DNA from: Phycisphaerae bacterium | GTDB lineage: Bacteria; Planctomycetota; Phycisphaerae; UBA1845; JAFGLZ01 | Reading direction: 5' to 3' | Length of the DNA stretch: 58,434 bases | Assembly (NCBI GenBank): GCA_016927755.1 | Contig: JAFGLZ010000266.1 | Coordinates: 1-58,434 of the forward strand | Notes under the pieces: model-generated | Database searches by the model: none | Seen by the model: the letters and a program-made list of their open reading frames with translations, nothing else | Told to the model about the DNA's origin: nothing | Program-made: the position numbers and the translations under genes | Part shown: positions 32,741-41,389 of the stretch, piece after piece | Position numbering within the stretch: the first letter of the stretch is position 1 | Layout of the letters: each line of letters starts with the position of its first letter

Positions 32741-34042
32741 ATGAGGGCACGGGTGACAACGCGTCGGCGTCGCGGGTCGGCCTACATGACCGTACTCGGG
32801 GCGTCGCTGACCGTCACGGCGATCGGGCTTTCGGGCCTGATGGTCGCGCGGGTGCATCACCGGGTTTCGGAGAGCGCCGCGGAGTCGTACGAGGCGCGTT
32901 TCAGCGCGCAGTCGATGCTGGAGGCGGCGGTGGGCAGCACGGTGGTGTTCCAGTACTGGCGGACGCAGTTCGGGCTGGACAGCGGCGAGACGACGCCGGA
33001 TATGCCGCTGGGGAACGGGGTGTGCCGGCTGAAGGTGGTTGACGAGATTGACGGGGATCTTCAGAACGATCCGGACCAGTCGGTTCGGCTCACCGCCACG
33101 GCGGAGGTCGGCGACGCGGTGTGGCACTACACCGCCATCGCGGAGCCCCCGCCACTTCAGTGCCTGCGGAAGGCGCTGATCGGTGTGTCGCAGATCACGG
33201 TCGACTTCAGCGCGAACCTGACGGTCTACGGCTCCTCAGCATATTGCCAGGGGACATCGGACTCGAGCCACGGCACATTCCGCAACTATCTGTGGGCGAC
33301 GGTGAACGGGCCGGTGGATGCGAATTCGGTCGTGAACTTCGGCACGATTACGGGGACGGTTACGAACAACGCGCCCCGGTTGGAGCTACCGGATCCGAAC
33401 GTGGTGGACTACTACAAAGGGATCGCGACGGAGATCTCTTGGTACTCGCTTCCGGTGTCCGGGGGGGACAGCAACTACCGGAAGATCGAGAAGGTGATCC
33501 TGAGCCACACCAGCAATCCGTATGGCGCGGTCAATCCGGACGGCTTGTACTACATCCGGATCGTCGGCACGCAGATTGAGATCGAGAACTGTCGGGTCGA
33601 GGGCACTCTGGTCATCGACGCGGATTCCGACGAGCTGTTCCTGATCGATGAGGGGATGTACTGGGAGCCTCATCGGCCGGACTACCCCGCGCTGATCGTG
33701 CGGGGTCCGTGCACGATCGGGGTTGAGCAACCCTTGTCGGAGGCGGATTGCGACACGAACTTCAATCCTTCCGGCATGCCCTTCGAGGGCGTCACGGACA
33801 ACCAGAAGGACGATACCTACCGGGGGGTGATCAAGGGGCTGGTCCACGTGACGGGGGGGGCTTTGAGGCTGAAAGACTCGACCTACGTCATCGGGTCGGT
33901 GGTGGCCGACAGCACCGTCACCGTGGAGGACAACGTGACGCTGCGCCACGACGCGAATCTCCTTCTGAACCCACCCAAGCGGTATCGCTCTCGTAATCTG
34001 GCCATCGTTCCGGGTACCTGGCAGCGGGTGACGAGCCCGTAA
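32741..34042 (+). CDS. GspK/PilX-like protein with large exported domain
   Basis: 433 residues. It begins with a basic leader (RRRRGSAYMTVLGASL) and one hydrophobic helix (about 15-38), as in GspK and PilX N-terminal domains. The canonical Glu at +5 is absent, which is a known trait of GspK. The remaining 390 residues are exported. They contain a right-handed beta-helix-like succession of short Val/Ile/Thr strands in the second half (for example VTGGALRLKDSTYVIGSVVA), typical of the polymer-forming cytoskeletal or bactofilin-like repeats often found in planctomycete PilX-like proteins. Placed directly after the GspI-like gene, it is the best candidate for the tip protein, but homology is weak. 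Confidence 0.7.
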   Translation: MRARVTTRRRRGSAYMTVLGASLTVTAIGLSGLMVARVHHRVSESAAESYEARFSAQSMLEAAVGSTVVFQYWRTQFGLDSGETTPDMPLGNGVCRLKVVDEIDGDLQNDPDQSVRLTATAEVGDAVWHYTAIAEPPPLQCLRKALIGVSQITVDFSANLTVYGSSAYCQGTSDSSHGTFRNYLWATVNGPVDANSVVNFGTITGTVTNNAPRLELPDPNVVDYYKGIATEISWYSLPVSGGDSNYRKIEKVILSHTSNPYGAVNPDGLYYIRIVGTQIEIENCRVEGTLVIDADSDELFLIDEGMYWEPHRPDYPALIVRGPCTIGVEQPLSEADCDTNFNPSGMPFEGVTDNQKDDTYRGVIKGLVHVTGGALRLKDSTYVIGSVVADSTVTVEDNVTLRHDANLLLNPPKRYRSRNLAIVPGTWQRVTSP

Positions 34043-34132
34043 CGGGCCTCGGATCATCTCTGTCCTCACGCCACGTCATTGGATCTGGTCTTGGCTTCTC
34101 CGAGGCGGTATGGTTCTGAATTGTCTTCCTTG

Positions 34133-34145
34133 TAAGGAGGTGATC
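34133..34145 (+). promoter_or_regulatory. Full-length Shine-Dalgarno sequence
   Basis: TAAGGAGGTGATC is a perfect 13-base complement of the conserved 3-prime end of bacterial 16S rRNA. It ends directly before the ATG at 34146, with the GGAGG core five bases upstream. No other gene in the window has such a site. It decides the start of the small protein downstream. Confidence 0.85.
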
Positions 34146-34451
34146 ATGGCGTCCTCGCCCGTGGATCGGAATGGGTTCAGCCGGTTCGGCATCGTGCTCG
34201 TGTTCGTCGTCGGCGCCGTCTTCGGCCTGTTGTCGGGGGAGTTGGCTCGGCTTCCTCGGGCCGAGGCGCAGATCCCCGACCCGGCGATCCAGCGAAATCA
34301 GTCGGTCAAGCTGGCCGAGGAGACCAACCGACTCCTCAGAGACATGCTGAGCACGCTTCGGACGGGGACGCTGAAGGTCCAGGTCGTCGAGACGGTCAAG
34401 GCGACGCGGACCACGCCCCCGCCTCCTGCGCCGCCGGCTCGCCCGCGTTGA
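34146..34451 (+). CDS. Small membrane protein of unknown function in the secretion operon
   Basis: 101 residues starting at ATG 34146; the frame is open to an earlier ATG at 34110, but the extended Shine-Dalgarno sequence fixes the start. One membrane helix (about 12-30, FGIVLVFVVGAVFGLLSG) precedes a short helical region with heptad-like Leu (SVKLAEETNRLLRDMLSTL). A Pro-rich tail (PPPPAPPARPR) ends it. I recognise no family. It lies between the PilX-like gene and the secretin, so a structural or assembly role in the machine is possible. The exceptional ribosome site predicts high production. Confidence 0.75.
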   Translation: MASSPVDRNGFSRFGIVLVFVVGAVFGLLSGELARLPRAEAQIPDPAIQRNQSVKLAEETNRLLRDMLSTLRTGTLKVQVVETVKATRTTPPPPAPPARPR

Positions 34452-34659
34452 CTCTCGGGGATTCCGAGATCGACAGGGGTGTGTTCGGACCTCCCTCGCC
34501 GCGTGGGTGATGGGCGCGGTGTCTTCGAGGGTCGAGGCCTCCGCGGCGCCTTCGTCCGGACAAGGGCCCGACGGGGCTGCGTTGGCATTGAATATGAACA
34601 AGGCCTGCAAAGGCGATTTGGGCACTTCCGAGCGCAACAGGAATATTGAAATCGTCCCC

Positions 34660-34687
34660 TTGCAATTGCGCGAGAAGTGCGTAGGCT
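34660..34687 (+). promoter_or_regulatory. Possible internal promoter before the secretin gene
   Basis: TTGCAA (34660-34665), 16 bases, then TAGGCT (34682-34687), which resembles the TAGGGT -10 proposed for dctP. It lies in the 291-base gap between the small membrane protein and the secretin, the largest gap in this operon. The rest of the gap has no gene I can see. Support is moderate to weak. Confidence 0.35.
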
Positions 34688-34742
34688 ATGGGGGTCCGAT
34701 AATGTCAAGGATGCGAGTGGCCTCTCAGCTCAGCCGGGGTGC

Positions 34743-36695
34743 ATGCGGGCCATGCTCAGCAGGATGCTGCCACGTCTCGGGAATTGCTGGATCACCAGTC
34801 TATTCGTATCGGTATTGCTGACTCTCGGTATCTTGTTGGCCGGAGTGTTCGCTGAGCAGGCCGCTAGCCAGCCGGCGGAGTCCCAGCCTTCGGCGCGGGA
34901 ACAGGAGCCCGAATCGCCCGCGGATCCGACTCAACCGCAATCGCCACCGCCGAACATCGAGCAGATCATCCGATTCAAGGGTCCTGATCGCGTGGACATT
35001 CACGTGGCCGAGGTCCCCTTATCGTCCGTGCTTCGCATTCTGTCGAGCCAGGGGCGCAAGAACATCGTGGCCAGCCCGCAGGTTCGGGGGACGGTGACGG
35101 CGGATCTGTTCGACGTGTCGTTCGACGAGGCGCTGGATTCGATCCTGCGGATGAACAACTGCGGCTTCGAGGAGCGAGGCCGGTTCATCTACGTGTACAC
35201 GCTGCAGGAAATGGCGGACATGGCGACGTCCAAGACGGTGGCCGAGCCGCTCGTGGCCAAGCTTATTCGATTGAACTACGTCAGCGTCAAGGACGTTCAG
35301 GCGTTGATCCAGCCCCTGTTGAGCAAGGAGGGGAAGGTCGCGGCGACGCCTGACGCCAAGACGGGTCTGGAGGCGGACGCCAAGGACGCCGGCGGGAATT
35401 CGCTGTCGGGTCCGGACCTGCTGATGATCTACGACGTGGCGAGCCGTGTGGAGCAGATCGAGAAGGTCATCCGCGACGTGGACGTCCGTCCGCGGCAGGT
35501 GCTGATCGAGGCGACGATCCTCCGCGCGGCGCTCAACGAGGACAACGCCCTGGGGATCGACTTCAACATTGTCACCGGGGTGGATTTCGAGATGCTGGCG
35601 TCGACATCGCCGGGTGTGACCGATCTGAACACGGGGGACGTCCCTCAGGCGCAGCTCAACAACACGAACTCGACGATCCGCACGGACTTCAACAGCGCGG
35701 TGCCCACCGGCGGGCTGACGTTCGGGATCATCAAGGACCAAGTGGCGTTCTTCCTCCGCGCCTTGGAGCAGGTGAGCGACACGACGGTGCTGGCCAACCC
35801 GAAAGTCCTGGCGCTGAACAAGCAGCAGGGCATGGTGATGGTGGGGCGCCGCGACGGGTATCTGACGACCACGGTGACGGAGACGACGGCGGTTCAGACG
35901 GTGGAGTTCCTGGAGACGGGGACTCGGCTCGTGTTCCGCCCGTTCATCGGCGACGACGGGTTCGTTCGGATGGAGATCCACCCGGAAGACAGCTCGGGCT
36001 CGCTGAACGAGTCGAACCTTCCGTTCGAGACGACGACGGAGGTCACGAGCAACATCCTGGTCCGCGACGGGTACACGATCCTGATCGGGGGGCTGTTCAG
36101 GGAGTCGACCAACACCATCCGCGGTCAGGTTCCGATCGTGGGGAACATCCCGGGCATCGGCGCCCTCTTCCGAGCGACGGACGACCAGACGGAGCGCGAG
36201 GAGGTGATCATTCTCCTGACGGTGCACGTCGTTAAGGACGAGGGCAAGTACGCCGAGCTCGGCGACGAGCTGGCCGAGGAAGTGATGGAGATGCGGATCG
36301 GGGCTCGTCGGGGGCTGCAGTGGTTCGGGAGAAACCGAATCGCCCTGGCTCACTATCACACGGCCCTGCAGCACATGAAGGCGGGGCGACGCGACAAGGC
36401 GTTGTGGGACGTGCGAATGTCGCTGCACGTGAGCCCGACGTACCTGCCCGCGATCAAGCTGAAGGACAAGCTGACGGGTCGGCACTCGTGCGATTACACG
36501 GTGGGTCAAATCCGCGATCTGATTCGGCGCCGCATCGTCGGGAAGACGGGGGCGGAGGACATCGGGCCGCCCTTGCCTGGCGAGCCGGCGCTGAAGCCGT
36601 TGGGCTATGACGCACCCGAGGCGGCCGACGGAAGGTCGGTCGACGGAGCGTCGGAGGTCGCATCGTCGGACGAGGGCCGGGAGGGCCGGGAATGA
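34743..36695 (+). CDS. Secretin (GspD/PilQ family) with C-terminal TPR-like extension
   Basis: 650 residues from ATG 34743. The frame is open upstream to 34677, but the signal peptide (about residues 8-37) fits the later start, and ATG 34752 or 34764 are alternatives. An N0/STN-type domain (VDIHVAEVPLSSVLRILSSQ) and an N1-like domain (LIRLNYVSVKDVQALIQPLL) precede the outer-membrane secretin domain. The family signature VPIVGNIPGIGALF is at about residues 467-480. The last 120 residues, after the secretin domain, are helical, with an ALAHYHTALQHMKAGRRDKA repeat-like unit. It forms the outer-membrane pore for the pseudopilus. Its stop overlaps the next gene as ATGA. Confidence 0.93.
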   Translation: MRAMLSRMLPRLGNCWITSLFVSVLLTLGILLAGVFAEQAASQPAESQPSAREQEPESPADPTQPQSPPPNIEQIIRFKGPDRVDIHVAEVPLSSVLRILSSQGRKNIVASPQVRGTVTADLFDVSFDEALDSILRMNNCGFEERGRFIYVYTLQEMADMATSKTVAEPLVAKLIRLNYVSVKDVQALIQPLLSKEGKVAATPDAKTGLEADAKDAGGNSLSGPDLLMIYDVASRVEQIEKVIRDVDVRPRQVLIEATILRAALNEDNALGIDFNIVTGVDFEMLASTSPGVTDLNTGDVPQAQLNNTNSTIRTDFNSAVPTGGLTFGIIKDQVAFFLRALEQVSDTTVLANPKVLALNKQQGMVMVGRRDGYLTTTVTETTAVQTVEFLETGTRLVFRPFIGDDGFVRMEIHPEDSSGSLNESNLPFETTTEVTSNILVRDGYTILIGGLFRESTNTIRGQVPIVGNIPGIGALFRATDDQTEREEVIILLTVHVVKDEGKYAELGDELAEEVMEMRIGARRGLQWFGRNRIALAHYHTALQHMKAGRRDKALWDVRMSLHVSPTYLPAIKLKDKLTGRHSCDYTVGQIRDLIRRRIVGKTGAEDIGPPLPGEPALKPLGYDAPEAADGRSVDGASEVASSDEGREGRE

Positions 36696-37930
36696 TCAAG
36701 CGCCGCGGATGGCACGCGTTGCTGGCTGGGCTCCTGCTGCTTGCCGGGTGCGCGGAGTTGATGCGCAACGAGCGCGCGGAGGAGGCCAAGCAGCGGTGGG
36801 GCGGCGTCCGGGCGAAGGTCAAGCTGCAATTGGCGCAGAAGAGCTTCGACAAGGGCGTGATCGAGGACGCGCTCAAGGAGTGCAACGAGGCGATGCGTCT
36901 GGACCCCGGGCTGACGGAGGCGTATTTGCTTGCGGTCCGGATCCGGTTGGAGCGGGGGGAGATCGGCCAGGCGGAGGCGACGCTGGAGTCGGTGCGGGCG
37001 ATCGGTCCGGTCACGGCGGAGATGTCCTATCTGTCGGGGATGATCGCCGAGCGTCACGGGCAATCCGAGCAGGCGCTCGGTTACTACGAAGAGGCCTACC
37101 AGGTCGCGCCGCGGGAGCTGGACTACGCTCTGACGTACGCGGAATCGCTGATCGCGTTCGATCGATACGAGGACGCGCTGGTGGTGCTCGAGTCGAGGCG
37201 AGCGGATTACGAGCAGGAGGTGGCGGTCCACACGCTGATGGCCGAGGCGTACTGGCTGTCGGGAAAGAAGATCGAGGCCGCGGAGTGTTACCGACTAGCG
37301 GTGAACCTGGCCAAGGAGAATCCGACGCTGCTCGAGGAGGCGGGCCTGGCCTTCCTGGAGGCCGGGTGGGAGGACGAAGCGGTCGAGGTGCTGACCTCGG
37401 CGAGCCGGCGGCGCCCGACGACGCAGCCGTCGTCGCTATCTCCTGGCGAGGTTTCGTACGGTGCTCGAGGCGCCTTGGCCATCGCCCTCATGCGAAACGC
37501 CAAGCCGAGGCAGGCCGTGCAAGTCCTGGAGCGGATCGTCAAGGAACGGCCGGAGCAACCGGGGCTGTGGATGTTGACGGCGGAGGCGTACCTCCGCGCG
37601 GGCGACGTGCATCGGGCGGGGGTCTCGGCGCAGACGGCGCTGGAGCTCGCGCCGGACAACGAAGAAGCGCGGTTGCTGATCGCCTACCATGCTCTGGAAA
37701 TGGACCGGCCACGAGAGGCGATCAAGGCGGCCGAGGAATTGCTGGAGAAGAATCCGAACGACTTGGAGGCCCGTGCGATTCTGGCGCAGTCGCTGGAACG
37801 CGATCCCGCGACGGCCTCGAAGGCGATGGAGCATTACCGACACATCCTTTCCGTGGCCCCGACGCACCGTTGGGCCCGTCTTCAGCTCGAACGTCTGGGT
37901 CCGCAGGCCAAGGCGGACCGACTGGATTGA
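36692..37930 (+). CDS. TPR-repeat lipoprotein, pilotin-like
   Basis: 412 residues. A lipoprotein signal peptide ends in LLAGC (Cys20). The rest is a series of helical repeats of about 34 residues with the TPR pattern (for example KGVIEDALKECNEAMRLDPG, and a later unit with PRELDYALTYAESLIAFDRY). I count about nine units. TPR lipoproteins such as PilF/PilW pilotins guide secretin assembly in the outer membrane, and this gene is translationally coupled to the secretin gene. It is the last gene of the operon, with no other secretion gene for 200 bases after it. The exact role is inferred. Confidence 0.88.
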   Translation: MIKRRGWHALLAGLLLLAGCAELMRNERAEEAKQRWGGVRAKVKLQLAQKSFDKGVIEDALKECNEAMRLDPGLTEAYLLAVRIRLERGEIGQAEATLESVRAIGPVTAEMSYLSGMIAERHGQSEQALGYYEEAYQVAPRELDYALTYAESLIAFDRYEDALVVLESRRADYEQEVAVHTLMAEAYWLSGKKIEAAECYRLAVNLAKENPTLLEEAGLAFLEAGWEDEAVEVLTSASRRRPTTQPSSLSPGEVSYGARGALAIALMRNAKPRQAVQVLERIVKERPEQPGLWMLTAEAYLRAGDVHRAGVSAQTALELAPDNEEARLLIAYHALEMDRPREAIKAAEELLEKNPNDLEARAILAQSLERDPATASKAMEHYRHILSVAPTHRWARLQLERLGPQAKADRLD

Positions 37931-38078
37931 ATCGTCCTTGCCGTGGTCGGCGGGTAGGCCGCAGGCGCCTCGAAGGCGGCGGTTCCGGTTTGGATTGAAG
38001 CTACGGGTTCGCGGAACGTCGCGCCAACTCACAATGATGCATACCGCCTGTCCGTATTTCGCTCGACCCATCTGATGC

Positions 38079-38107
38079 TCGACAGGGGCGATGGTGACGC
38101 TCATACT
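38079..38107 (+). promoter_or_regulatory. Candidate promoter of the glycoside hydrolase-like gene
   Basis: TCGACA (38079-38084) and CATACT (38102-38107) with an exact 17-base spacer match 5/6 and 4/6 of the sigma-70 boxes. The predicted start site is near 38114, about 22 bases before the ATG at 38136. It marks the end of the secretion operon and the start of the catabolic region. Confidence 0.45.
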
Positions 38108-38135
38108 GGCGCGTCGATCCCTGAAGGAGAAGAAG

Positions 38136-40022
38136 ATGCTTGTCGCCTATCTGATCGTTCTGGCTAGTCTTGGGGGCTCGGCGGATCAGGCGAGCGTGCT
38201 GACGCTGCCGCTCGGTGGGCGTCCGGAGTGGGTTTCTCGCGACGGCATCGTGATGGCGGGGAGTTGGGAGCCGCTGCTGTTTCGGGTCCGCCGCGACGGC
38301 AGCCCCGGGTATACGCCGACGGCGAAACAGCGTGCGGCCTATGAGCGCGAGCATAGCCCGGAGATGGTGGCGCGGCTGAAGTCGCTGGGCGTGAACTTCG
38401 TGATGATGCACTGCTATAAGGCGTTCGGTCTGGAGGCCGAGAGGGAGAGCATGGCCGACGCCGTCCGATTCGCCAAGCTCTGCCATGACGCGGGGCTTCG
38501 CGTTGGCGTCTACAACTACAGCGGAACGCTCGGATGGGAGTTGTTCTTCAAGGAGCGGCCGGACGCGAAGGACTGGACGGCGCTCGACGCCAATGGCAAG
38601 CCGGTGACGTATGGTCGGGCGACGTACCGTTATTACTGGAATCGGAACCATCCCGAGGCGCAGGCGTTCTACCGAAATCTGGCCCGGTTTGCGATCGAGG
38701 AGATCAAGACGGACCTCATTCATTTCGACAACTACGTCGTGGGTCCGGGGCGGGACGCGTGCTCGGTGAGGCGTTTTCGCGACTACCTTGTCGCTACGTT
38801 CACGCCAGCGCAGCGCGAGCGGCTGGGAATCGGTGATATCGAGAAGGTTGAGCCGGCGATGATGGGGCCGCCCGATAGCATTCTCCGCCGGGCGTGGATG
38901 GACTTCGCGTGCCGATCGCTGGCCGAGTCGTACGCGGATATGTCGCGTTATGCACGGACGTTGCGGAAGGACATTCTGGTCGAGTGCAACCCGGGCGGCA
39001 TCGGCGGGGGTGTGCGGGTTCCGGTGGACCACGGCCGGTTGCTGCAGGGGGGCGAGGCGTTCTGGGACGAGGGGCTCAGGCCTGGCTACCGCGGAGGGAA
39101 GCTGGCGTCGAGGATCCGTACGTACAAGGCAGGTAGGGGGATGGGAAACATCGCGTTCGCGTACGCCACGTCGCCGCTGGAGATGGCCGAGTCGATGGCC
39201 TTCAACCGGGATTGCCTGGGGTGCGTCTGCTGGTTCGAGTACGGCAAGATCGTGGCTCGCCCGGGGTTTGACAAGCCGATGGCGGACGAGCTGTCGCCGA
39301 TGATCCGGTTCTTTCATCGCCGGCGTGACCTGTTGCGCGACGCCGACGTGGTCGCTGATGCGGCTATCCTGCGAAGCAGTCCGTCGCTCATGTTCGCCGA
39401 GGCGAAGGTGGCGGGCCTGACGTCGGCGGCCGAGGAGGCATTGATCCTGGGCCGGGCGCCGTTCCAGATCATCTTCGAGCATCAGCTCGGCGATCTGAAG
39501 CGGCATCGCGTGTTGGTGCTGGCGGGGTGCGCGGCGTTGTCGGACGGGCAGGTCGAGGAGATCAAGCGGTTCGTGGCGGAGGGCGGGAGGCTGCTCATTG
39601 TCGGGCCGTGTGGCACGCACAACGAGTGGATGATTCCGCGAGAGAAGGCGGCGCTAGACGACGTGCCGAGGGAGAAGGCGGTTCGGGTTGACGGGATCGG
39701 GCAGCTTTCGGACGCGCTCGATCGGTTGCTTGGCGAGAGGCGGTCGTTTGAGGTCGGGGCGGCGGATGGGCTGTGCGTGGAGTTCACGAGGCAGGGCGAG
39801 CGACGGCTTGTTCATTTGGTGAACTACCGTGACGACGGGCCGATCAAGGATGTTCGGGTCCGTATGCGGGTGCCGGAGGGCAAGTCGGTCGGGTCGGTGA
39901 CGATCGTTGGTCCGGATCACGCGGGGGAGTTGGCGGTTCCGTTCGTGGAGGCCAAGGGGCAGGTGGCGTTCAAGGTTCCGGAGGTTGGCGTCTATGAGAT
40001 CGGATGTGTGGCGCTGAGATAG
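38136..40022 (+). CDS. Putative secreted glycoside hydrolase with GATase-like C-terminal domain
   Basis: 628 residues. ATG 38136 follows GAAGGAGAAG and gives a signal peptide (MLVAYLIVLASLGGSADQAS); the frame is open to 38091 without support. The first 380 residues look like a TIM-barrel of the clan GH-A/beta-galactosidase kind (SLGVNFVMMHCYKAFG, HDAGLRVGVYNYSG, DLIHFDNYVVGPG). From about 430 on there is a class I glutamine-amidotransferase-like fold (HRVLVLAGCAALSDGQVEEI, GGRLLIVGPCG), as in the trimerisation domain of GH42 enzymes. I cannot assign a specific GH family or substrate. The catalytic acid pair is not certain. Codon use is like its upstream neighbours. Confidence 0.75.
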   Translation: MLVAYLIVLASLGGSADQASVLTLPLGGRPEWVSRDGIVMAGSWEPLLFRVRRDGSPGYTPTAKQRAAYEREHSPEMVARLKSLGVNFVMMHCYKAFGLEAERESMADAVRFAKLCHDAGLRVGVYNYSGTLGWELFFKERPDAKDWTALDANGKPVTYGRATYRYYWNRNHPEAQAFYRNLARFAIEEIKTDLIHFDNYVVGPGRDACSVRRFRDYLVATFTPAQRERLGIGDIEKVEPAMMGPPDSILRRAWMDFACRSLAESYADMSRYARTLRKDILVECNPGGIGGGVRVPVDHGRLLQGGEAFWDEGLRPGYRGGKLASRIRTYKAGRGMGNIAFAYATSPLEMAESMAFNRDCLGCVCWFEYGKIVARPGFDKPMADELSPMIRFFHRRRDLLRDADVVADAAILRSSPSLMFAEAKVAGLTSAAEEALILGRAPFQIIFEHQLGDLKRHRVLVLAGCAALSDGQVEEIKRFVAEGGRLLIVGPCGTHNEWMIPREKAALDDVPREKAVRVDGIGQLSDALDRLLGERRSFEVGAADGLCVEFTRQGERRLVHLVNYRDDGPIKDVRVRMRVPEGKSVGSVTIVGPDHAGELAVPFVEAKGQVAFKVPEVGVYEIGCVALR

Positions 40023-40042
40023 ACGCCGCCGGGACGGAGAGG

Positions 40043-40270
40043 ATGCCGACGGTCTACGTGCATCGGTTGGCGGAGGACCTGCGGTTCTGCGCTGCACACA
40101 AGATGATGATGACGGACTTCGACTGCTGCTATCAGCACTGGGCAACGGACGGGCTGAATTACTACGTTCTTGCGAAGCTGCTGTGGGAGGCGGAGCGGGA
40201 CGCCTGGTATCAGGAGCTCGGGATGTCATGGGCGCTGAACGCGGCGCATCTGCGGTGCCGCGGTTTGTAG
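40043..40270 (+). pseudogene. Remnant of a DUF4838-type protein
   Basis: About 75 codons. The translation contains RLAEDLRFCAAHKMMMTDF and then a segment with CCYQHWATDG and YYVLAKLLWEAERDA. To my knowledge this matches the middle of large planctomycete DUF4838 (glycosidase-like) proteins, where similar HWATQGLNYYVLAKLLWDP text occurs. Everything before and after that block is missing. It lies between a plus-strand hydrolase gene and a minus-strand sialidase-like gene. It starts at an ATG with GGAGAGG immediately upstream, so residual translation is possible. Most likely it is the scar of a deleted gene. Confidence 0.6.
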
Positions 40271-40278
40271 GTTGTTCC

Positions 40279-41253
40279 TCAATCGGGCAGTCGGATCTTG
40301 GCCAGGTAGATGCTCGCCTTTCCCTCGTGGGAGGAATAGTAGCTCATGTAGAGCAGGTTTTCGGCCTCGCACCAGACCATCCCGGGGTAGCTGTTGTCGC
40401 CGCCGCTGGGGAGGGTCAAGACGGGGGTGTAGCTGTCAGGGGTCATTTCCGCCAGGACGGTGGCCTTTCGGCCGTCCTTTCCGTATAGACGGGCGGCCGC
40501 CCAGAGGCGTCCGTTGGGGAGCCGGATGAAGTTCGGCCCGCCGATCTTCTGCGTCATCTTGTGGAACTTCCAGTCGCGGTAGGGGGGCTTGCTGTGACCA
40601 ATGTAGCCGGGACGGATTAGCGCGACCATCTCATCATTGTCGAGAAATCGCAGCGTGGTTTCACTGACTCCGTCCAGGTTGAACTCGGTGATCCATCGCC
40701 AGTCGATTCCGTCGGTGGTGGCGTAGAGGAATCCTCGGCGGGGGTTGTTGCCTTCGCCGAGCTTGGACAGACAGTAGCCGACGCCTTTGTGCCAGGTGAC
40801 GCGCCATAGCCAGTGGTCCTCGGCGAGGACCTTCCGGAGTGGGGTCCATTGAGTGGCGTTCGTGGAGAAGGCGACGCGAGGCGCTCGGGTGAGATACTTC
40901 GCGTGCTCCCAGACGGTGGCGCCCATCAGGAGCATCAGTCGGCCGTCGGGCATGAGAGAGAGCTTGGGGTCGCGGAGGTCATAGCCCGATTCGGCGATGA
41001 GGGCGACGGAGTGCCAGGACTTGGCGTCCTTGGACGCGATGATTCGGATCTTTCCTTGCGGACCCGCGTGGCCGCTTGCCTCCCGGAAGGTGCAGAGCCA
41101 TTGGTCGCCGAAGCGGATGAGGTCCGTGAAGGCGTTGTGCGGGGCCTGGTCCCAGATCTTGCAGATGGAGACGACTTCGGGAAGCGGTTTGTCGCCAGAT
41201 GAGGCGGGCGTAGCGCCCACGGCAGCGAGGGCCGACAGGAAGATGGGCAGCAT
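40279..41253 (-). CDS. Secreted sialidase/BNR-repeat-like protein
   Basis: 324 residues from ATG 41253, which has GGAGGAA upstream; the longer frame to 41346 is unlikely. A signal peptide (about residues 1-18) precedes a six-bladed propeller-like sequence of the sialidase superfamily. Asp-box-like turns are ASKDAKSWHS, FSTNATQWTP and ATTDGIDWRWI. The catalytic Arg triad and Tyr/Glu pair of true sialidases cannot be assigned with certainty, so a different glycoside or a binding role is possible. It is transcribed away from the large FG-GAP/GH fusion gene across a 136-base gap and lies among other exported carbohydrate-active proteins. Confidence 0.75.
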   Translation of the reverse strand: MLPIFLSALAAVGATPASSGDKPLPEVVSICKIWDQAPHNAFTDLIRFGDQWLCTFREASGHAGPQGKIRIIASKDAKSWHSVALIAESGYDLRDPKLSLMPDGRLMLLMGATVWEHAKYLTRAPRVAFSTNATQWTPLRKVLAEDHWLWRVTWHKGVGYCLSKLGEGNNPRRGFLYATTDGIDWRWITEFNLDGVSETTLRFLDNDEMVALIRPGYIGHSKPPYRDWKFHKMTQKIGGPNFIRLPNGRLWAAARLYGKDGRKATVLAEMTPDSYTPVLTLPSGGDNSYPGMVWCEAENLLYMSYYSSHEGKASIYLAKIRLPD

Positions 41254-41389
41254 GGGGGTTTCCTCCACTTGCTTTGGTCCTGAGCAGGGATCACGATAGC
41301 AGGCGTGGCGCGATCGGGCCAGCCGAAGGCCGGGTCTGGCGTTCATCGATGTCTTGGGGGTCTGTTGGGCGGGGGATTTCGGAAGGGTG

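Noticed and set aside
35019..36509. Minus-strand open frame of nearly 500 codons across the secretin
   Set aside because: Arg/His/Leu/Val-rich antisense translation of a clear secretin gene; no ribosome site or domain.
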